Source: Roseivivax sediminis (GTDB lineage Bacteria; Pseudomonadota; Alphaproteobacteria; Rhodobacterales; Rhodobacteraceae). Taken from it: a stretch of 64,000 bases of DNA. Position numbers and translations under genes: made by a program. Location of the stretch: NCBI RefSeq assembly GCF_900112685.1, contig NZ_FOMS01000009.1, positions 7,501 through 71,500 on the forward strand, written 5' to 3'. The notes under the pieces are model-generated. The model did not search any database and was not told the origin of the DNA. It worked only from the letters and a program-made list of their open reading frames with translations. Of the stretch, positions 58,899-64,000 are shown piece after piece. How positions within the stretch are numbered: the stretch's first letter is position 1; each line of letters begins with the position of its first letter.

Positions 58899-59635
58899 GC
58901 CGGGCGCCGCGCCGTCATCACGTAATTCACAGACAGGTCCCGCTGCGCCAGCCGGAAGCCGCCGCGCAGCGGATCGGGGACCATGCCCTTGCGGTCCACG
59001 ACCTCGCAGCCGCCCGCCTCGATCATCCCCGCAAGCTCGTCCGGCGTCAGGAAACGGTTCCAGTCGTGGGTGCCGCGCGGCAGCCAGCGCATCACCCATT
59101 CCGCCCCGACGATGGCCGCGGCGAAACTGCGCGCCGTGCGGTTGAGCGTGGAGACGATCAGAAGCCCGCCCGGCGCCACCAGGCCGCAGGCCGCCGCGAG
59201 GAAAGCTTCGGGGTCCGGCACATGCTCCACGATCTCCATCGCCAGCACGGTGTCGAACGCCGCCCCGCTCTCGGCCAGCGCCTCGGCCGTCTCCGCCCGG
59301 TAGTCGATGGAGAGCCCCCCGGCGCGGGCGTGGGCGCCGGCCGCCGCCACCGTCTCGGTTCCCGCGTCGATTCCGGTGACCTCCGCGCCGAGCCGTGCCA
59401 TCGGCTCGGACAGAAGTCCGCCGCCGCAACCGATATCGAGGACCCGCAGGCCCCCGAGCGGCGCCGCGGCGCCCCGGTCGCGGCCGAACTCCCCGGCGAT
59501 CTGCGCCGCGACGTAGTCCAGCCGGCAGGGATTCATCGCATGCAGCGGCGCCGCCTGGCCGCTCGGATCCCACCACTCTGCGGCCATCGCCTCGAACTTC
59601 GCGATCTCTGCCGCGTCGACGCTCGTCTCTGTCAT
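58895..59635 (-). CDS. ubiG: UbiG, ubiquinone biosynthesis O-methyltransferase
   Basis: 246 residues, UbiG/Coq3 family: FEAMAAEWWDPSGQ at the start, VLDIGCGGGLLSEPMA SAM motif, and NRFLTPDELAGM. It carries out the two O-methylations of ubiquinone. The ATG at 59635 sits 52 bases from the divergent pip gene. Confidence 0.96.
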   Translation of the reverse strand: MTETSVDAAEIAKFEAMAAEWWDPSGQAAPLHAMNPCRLDYVAAQIAGEFGRDRGAAAPLGGLRVLDIGCGGGLLSEPMARLGAEVTGIDAGTETVAAAGAHARAGGLSIDYRAETAEALAESGAAFDTVLAMEIVEHVPDPEAFLAAACGLVAPGGLLIVSTLNRTARSFAAAIVGAEWVMRWLPRGTHDWNRFLTPDELAGMIEAGGCEVVDRKGMVPDPLRGGFRLAQRDLSVNYVMTARRPA

Positions 59636-59687
59636 GTCCGTGCATTTCCCATGGTCTTCGGGGCCTTGTTTCTCATATAGCTTGGGC

Positions 59688-60656
59688 ATGGACAAAGAGC
59701 TCGGTCAAAAGCGCGCGGTGCAATATCTCTATCCTCCCGCCGACCCGTTCGATCAGCGGATGCTGGACGTCGGCGGCGGGCACAGCGTGTACGTGGAGCA
59801 ATGCGGCAATCCGCATGGCCAGCCGGTGATCGTGCTTCATGGCGGCCCCGGCGGTGGCTGCTCCCCGGCGATGCGCCGCTACTTCGACCCCAATGTCTAC
59901 CGCGTCATCCTGTTCGATCAGCGCGGCTGCGGCCGCTCGCGCCCGCATGCGAGCGTGGAGAACAACACCACATGGGATCTCGTCGCCGATATCGAGCTTA
60001 TCCGCGACACGCTGGAGCTCGGCCCCACGGTCGTCTTCGGCGGCTCCTGGGGCGCGACGCTGGCGCTGATCTACGCCATCTCCCACCCCGAGGCGGTGCG
60101 CGCGCTGGTCCTGCGCGGCGTCTTCCTGATGACGGAGGCGGAGCTCGACTGGTTCTACGGCGGCGGCGCCGGCCTGTTCTGGCCGGAGACCTGGGCGCGG
60201 TTCACCGATCTCATCCCCGAGGACGAGAGAGGCGACATGATCGCCGCCTATCACCGGCGGCTCTTCTCCGGCGACATCCGGATGGAAACGCGCTTCGCCC
60301 GCGCCTGGTCGGCGTGGGAGAACGCGCTCGCCTCGGTCCATTCCTCGGGCCACGGGGGCGAGGCGCCGGGCGATTACGCGCGCGCCTTCGCGCGGCTGGA
60401 GAACCACTATTTCACCCATCGCGGCTTTCTCGACTGCGACGAGTGGATCCTGAAAAACGCAGGCCGCATCGCCGACATCCCCGGCACCATCGTCCAGGGC
60501 CGCTACGACATGATCTGCCCACCGGTGCGCGCCTGGCGGCTGGCAAAGGCCTGGCCCACCGCCGACCTGCGAATGATCCGCAATGCCGGCCACGCCCTGT
60601 CCGAGCCGGGCATCAGCGCGGAACTTGTGCGGGCGATGGACGAACTGGCCCAGTAG
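59688..60656 (+). CDS. pip: Proline iminopeptidase
   Basis: 322 residues, alpha/beta hydrolase with HGGPGGGC, nucleophile elbow GGSWGATLAL (Ser), late Asp in GRYDMICP and His in RNAGHALSEP. It releases N-terminal proline from peptides. Ribosome-binding sequence is weak before the ATG at 59688. Confidence 0.95.
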   Translation: MDKELGQKRAVQYLYPPADPFDQRMLDVGGGHSVYVEQCGNPHGQPVIVLHGGPGGGCSPAMRRYFDPNVYRVILFDQRGCGRSRPHASVENNTTWDLVADIELIRDTLELGPTVVFGGSWGATLALIYAISHPEAVRALVLRGVFLMTEAELDWFYGGGAGLFWPETWARFTDLIPEDERGDMIAAYHRRLFSGDIRMETRFARAWSAWENALASVHSSGHGGEAPGDYARAFARLENHYFTHRGFLDCDEWILKNAGRIADIPGTIVQGRYDMICPPVRAWRLAKAWPTADLRMIRNAGHALSEPGISAELVRAMDELAQ

Positions 60657-60677
60657 CGACGCGCCTCTCTCGCGTCG
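60657..60677. terminator. Hairpin after pip
   Basis: CGACGCG, CCTCTCT, CGCGTCG: a perfect 7-bp stem immediately after the stop; no U-run, so termination is only possible. Confidence 0.5.
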
Positions 60678-60860
60678 GGGACATTGCGCTTGCCCGGCCA
60701 GCGACTACAGTTGCCGGAGATGATCGTATCAGGCCCCGCCCCGGGTCCGGGTCCACAGTAAACCGCGTCGTTGCGCAAGTCCTCTTCGCCCAGGGCGCGA
60801 CAGCGTTGGCGGTGGTTGGTGGGCCGCCTGCCCGCGGGACCAACAGGGAGACGACGACAG

Positions 60861-62414
60861 ATGACCAGGATTTCGAGACGCGGCCTCCTGCGCAACGGCG
60901 CCGCGGCCGGCGTGCTCGCCGCCACGGGCCTTCCGGTCCGCGCGCAGGAGGCCAGGCGGGGCGGGCGCCTCGTTCTCGGCCTGTCCGGCGCCAACACCTC
61001 CGACAGTTGGGACGCGCGCAGGCATGCGGACGTTTTCATGGTCTCCGCCGCGCAAGGCGCGGTGTTCGACTGCCTGACAGAGGTCGCCGCCGACGGCAGC
61101 CTTGTCGGGGAGCTGGCGACCGATTGGGAAGCCTCCTCCGACGCGAAGACCTGGACCTTCAATCTGCGCCGGGGCGTGCGCTTTCACAACGGCAAGGCCT
61201 TCGGCGCCGACGACGTCATCGAGTCGATCCGGATGCACAGCGCGAAAGGCGCGAAATCGGGCGCCACGCCGCTGGTCGAACCGATCACGGAGATCAGGAA
61301 GCTGGGCGCGCACCAGGTTCAGTTCGTGCTGAACGCCGGCAACGCCGACTTCCCTTACCTGATGTCGGACTATCACCTGCTGATCTACCCGGCGGGCCAG
61401 ATCGAGGAGGCCATCGCGAACGGCATCGGTACCGGGCTCTACCGCGTGCAAAGCTTCGATCCCGGCGTGCGCTTCGTCGGCACCCGCGTCGACGGCCACT
61501 ACAAGGACGGGCAGGCCGGCTGGGTCGACGAGGTCGAGTACATCGCGATCAACGACACCGCCGCGCGGATGAACGCGCTGCTGACCGGCCGGGTCGATGG
61601 CATCAACCGCGTCGACTTCAAGTCCGAAAAGCTGCTGCGCGCCAATCCCAACCTGCGCGTGCAGGAGGTGACGGGCAACCAGCACTACACCTTCCCGATG
61701 CTCACCAACGTCGCGCCCTTCGACGACGTGAACGTGCGCCGCGCGCTCAAACACGGCATCAACCGCGAGGAGATGGTCGCGAAGATCCTCTCCGGTCACG
61801 GCAGGGTCGCCAGGGACAGCCCGATCGGCCCGGCGAACCAGTACATGGCCGAGCTCGATCCTATCCCCTACGATCCCGATCGGGCGAAATACTACCTCAG
61901 GCTGGCGGGAATGGACTCGCTCGACGTAACCCTCTCGGCCGCCTCCGCGGCCTTCGAGGGTGCGGTCGACGCCGCCCAGCTCTACCGGGAGAACGCGTCG
62001 GCCGGCGGCATCAACATCAACGTCGTGCAGGAACCGGCGGACGGCTACTGGTCGGACGTCTGGCTCAGAAAACCGTGGTGCGCCAGCTACTGGTCGGGCC
62101 GCGCGACGGAAGACTGGATGTTCTCCTCCGCCTATCAGCAGGGCGTGGCGTGGAACGACAGCCGGTGGGGCGGCGGGCACGGCGAGCGCTTCCAGACCAT
62201 GCTGGTCGAGGCGCGCGCGACTCTCGACACCGTCCGGCGCCGCGAGATGTACACCGAGATGCAGCAGATCCTGCGCGACGACAGCGGCGTCGTCATCCCG
62301 ATGTTCGCCAACTGGGTTGACGCGCTGTCCAACGACGTCGGCACACCGGAGCAGATCGGCAACCTCTGGCAGATGGATAATTCCCGCCAGGCCGAGCGGT
62401 GGTGGAAGGTCTGA
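60861..62414 (+). CDS. ABC-type peptide/opine substrate-binding protein, Tat-exported
   Basis: 517 residues: twin-arginine signal (SRRGLLRNGAAAG, about 5-17) and the family-5 extracellular solute-binding fold (TWTFNLRRGVRFHNGK, RRALKHGINREEM). It would bind an oligopeptide or similar ligand in the periplasm. No permease or ATPase genes follow; GGGAG is 11 bases before the ATG. Tat export of such a protein is unusual but known. Confidence 0.9.
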   Translation: MTRISRRGLLRNGAAAGVLAATGLPVRAQEARRGGRLVLGLSGANTSDSWDARRHADVFMVSAAQGAVFDCLTEVAADGSLVGELATDWEASSDAKTWTFNLRRGVRFHNGKAFGADDVIESIRMHSAKGAKSGATPLVEPITEIRKLGAHQVQFVLNAGNADFPYLMSDYHLLIYPAGQIEEAIANGIGTGLYRVQSFDPGVRFVGTRVDGHYKDGQAGWVDEVEYIAINDTAARMNALLTGRVDGINRVDFKSEKLLRANPNLRVQEVTGNQHYTFPMLTNVAPFDDVNVRRALKHGINREEMVAKILSGHGRVARDSPIGPANQYMAELDPIPYDPDRAKYYLRLAGMDSLDVTLSAASAAFEGAVDAAQLYRENASAGGININVVQEPADGYWSDVWLRKPWCASYWSGRATEDWMFSSAYQQGVAWNDSRWGGGHGERFQTMLVEARATLDTVRRREMYTEMQQILRDDSGVVIPMFANWVDALSNDVGTPEQIGNLWQMDNSRQAERWWKV

Positions 62415-62545
62415 CCCCGGCGGACTGATCCAGCGCTCCGCCGCGATTGGCGGGGCGGTCGTCGATCCGGGTTTGCGTGAAGGCCGCGCGGGCGACATTG
62501 TTGACCGGCGGCCTGCGGCCGGTCGTTGCCCGAGGAATTGCCCCG

Positions 62546-64000
62546 ATGCCCAGACTCGACTTCGAGCGCCTCGCCATCTTCGGAGACAGCCTCAGCGACG
62601 CCGGAGAAATCCAGCGCTTGACCGGGGCCGTGCTGCAGATTCCATTCCCGCTGGCCGGGGCCGGCTACGCCGGGGTCATGTCCAACGGGCCGGTCTACAG
62701 CCAGACCCTGCCAACACTCGTCGGCGTCGGGGCCGAGGTCTTTGCGGTCTCGGGAGCCCGTGCCATCGGGACACGGCCGCTGTGGCAGATTCTGGAGCTG
62801 GACGGTCCAGCTCCACCCTTCGACGACGCGCCTATCGCACCGCTTCTCCGGAACGATGCCGATCGGTCTGAGCTCTCAGTCGACGTGAACCTGGGCGGAC
62901 AGGTCGACCGTTTCCTCGCCACCCCCGGCCAGCCTGACACTGCCGCGGCATTCCTGATCGGCCTGCTGGATCTCGCGGCGCTCGACACCGGCTCGCCGGC
63001 ACTGGTGTTCGACGCAATCGCTCGGGTCGGAGGGATCCTCGACAGCACCGCCGACGCGGCGCGACGTGTCGTGGAGGCCGGCGCCGCCGATACGCTGATC
63101 TTCTACGGCTTTCCCGATACCACCTTCGTCCCCGGAACCGCGGAGCTGGGCGCCCCGGTCCGCGTCGCCCTCGAGACGCTGATCGGCCTGCACCTGTCGG
63201 GACTGCAGGATATCGCGAAAGACTTCGCCGACGAGGGCATCCCGAGCACGGTGATCGACTTCGCCGCCCTGACACGCGCGCTCGGCGCCGACCCCGATGC
63301 TTTCGGCTTCACCGCCAAGGGACCGATCCTCTTCGGCTCCGGCGCAGATCCGGATATCGGGCCGCCCGCCAGCCCGGGCGGCCCGCCGACGCTCGGTTTC
63401 CCCCGCAACCCGGAGGTGGCGGACCTCCCGCCGGACCGTGTGCAGTTCTATGACGAGCTGCACCCGACCACAGCGATGCACGATCTGATTGCCGTCTACA
63501 GCGACGCCTGGCTGACCCGCGAGTCTCATGTCCGGAGCGATCTGGGGACGCTCGGCTTGTTCGGCGACGGCGACGAATTCGTGCTCGCCAACGGCGGGTC
63601 GGACATCGTCGCGCTGCGCAGGGGGCCGGATATCGCGCTTGCAGGACTCGGCGACGACACGGTCTTCGGCGGCGGCGGCAAGGACATCCTGTCCGGCGGG
63701 TCGGGCGACGATTCGCTGTACGGTGGCTACGGCAAGGACCTCATCGCCGGAGGGCCGGGTGACGACATGGCAAAGGGCGGACATGGCCCGGACGTGCTGA
63801 TCGACGGCGCCGGCTCCGACCTGCATCTCGGCCGCGGCGGCGACGACGTCTTCGTCTGGACCGGACGGAGCGCGCCGGACGATGCGGATACGATGATCGG
63901 TGGCACCGGCGCCGACACGCTCTACCTCGCCGCCACGCCCGAGGCGGTGTCCGCGTTCGAGGCGGCGCAGGTGGGGCGGTCGGCCTGGGACATCGCGCTC
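62546..64000 (+). CDS. GDSL/SGNH hydrolase with RTX calcium-binding repeats (partial, runs off right edge)
   Basis: 485 residues read to the window end with no stop. An N-terminal SGNH hydrolase (FGDSLSD with Ser15; DELHP, D303 and H306 as the block V pair) is followed by at least six Gly-Asp nonapeptide repeats (GGxGxDxxx, about 374-436), which bind Ca2+ and mark type I secretion. No signal peptide. The C-terminal secretion signal would lie outside the window. It is probably a secreted esterase or lipase. Confidence 0.88.
   Translation, partial: MPRLDFERLAIFGDSLSDAGEIQRLTGAVLQIPFPLAGAGYAGVMSNGPVYSQTLPTLVGVGAEVFAVSGARAIGTRPLWQILELDGPAPPFDDAPIAPLLRNDADRSELSVDVNLGGQVDRFLATPGQPDTAAAFLIGLLDLAALDTGSPALVFDAIARVGGILDSTADAARRVVEAGAADTLIFYGFPDTTFVPGTAELGAPVRVALETLIGLHLSGLQDIAKDFADEGIPSTVIDFAALTRALGADPDAFGFTAKGPILFGSGADPDIGPPASPGGPPTLGFPRNPEVADLPPDRVQFYDELHPTTAMHDLIAVYSDAWLTRESHVRSDLGTLGLFGDGDEFVLANGGSDIVALRRGPDIALAGLGDDTVFGGGGKDILSGGSGDDSLYGGYGKDLIAGGPGDDMAKGGHGPDVLIDGAGSDLHLGRGGDDVFVWTGRSAPDDADTMIGGTGADTLYLAATPEAVSAFEAAQVGRSAWDIAL

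Noticed and set aside
59801-62320. 839-residue plus-strand frame across pip and the binding protein gene
   Set aside because: A frame-shifted shadow of two well-supported genes, Arg-rich throughout.

Overview
The window looks like a chromosomal segment of a high-GC alphaproteobacterium of the Rhodobacterales (Roseobacter/Rhodobacter-type). The evidence is gene content and order: an rpoE-chrR pair divergent from a ufaD/ufaO operon as in Rhodobacter sphaeroides, the AceE-AceF-Lpd arrangement with a lipoyl domain on Lpd, a serine-cycle block (mtkAB, mcl, sga), a C-P lyase cluster with two phnE genes, and Roseobacter-type small secreted proteins. It is mostly ordinary chromosome; I see no prophage, insertion sequence, CRISPR array, rRNA or tRNA gene.

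Layout. 1-2.5 kb: periplasmic methionine sulfoxide reductase (msrQ partial, msrP) and two fasciclin-domain secreted proteins. 2.8-9.9 kb: clpB with a sigma-32-like promoter, a membrane-anchored acidic repeat protein, a paralog of orotidine-5'-phosphate decarboxylase that lacks its catalytic residues, a small unknown protein, a NUDIX hydrolase and DNA polymerase IV. 9.9-15.9 kb: singlet-oxygen/furan-fatty-acid locus (SDR, DUF3833, MFS, ufaO, ufaD, divergent from rpoE-chrR), with a matched pair of divergent sigma-E-like promoters. 16.1-22.6 kb: an orphan ParS/MbcA-type toxin-binding-domain protein, then lpd-aceF-aceE with two palindromic operator candidates upstream. 22.7-26.1 kb: rmuC, mutL. 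26.2-35.3 kb: C1 metabolism (mtkB, mtkA, mcl, sga; fhs, folD) around a bacterial voltage-gated sodium channel and a LuxR regulator with a degenerate receiver. 35.4-48.5 kb: phosphonate uptake and C-P lyase (phnM, a DUF1045 2H-phosphoesterase, phnNLKJIHG, phnF, a hexapeptide acetyltransferase, phnE2 E1 D C), with a three-unit Pho-box-like repeat before phnC. 48.6-54.4 kb: Asp-box protein, RlmD-like RNA methyltransferase, then an envelope cluster (two L,D-transpeptidases, a CAP lipoprotein, a tiny secreted protein, a papain-like amidohydrolase). 54.6-64 kb: hemH, a BioC/NDUFAF5-like methyltransferase, comF, grxC, a nitrilase-family amidohydrolase, marR, ubiG, proline iminopeptidase, an orphan Tat-exported ABC binding protein and a GDSL-RTX protein cut by the right edge.

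How it fits together. The C1 block would let the cell bring in formate-level carbon (Fhs, FolD), transaminate glyoxylate (Sga) and split malate to acetyl-CoA plus glyoxylate (MtkAB, Mcl). The phn block supplies phosphate from phosphonates under phosphate control. The rpoE-chrR/ufa locus is a complete photooxidative-stress module. At least five copies of a hairpin-plus-motif intergenic repeat are scattered through the window and are not explained by any gene.
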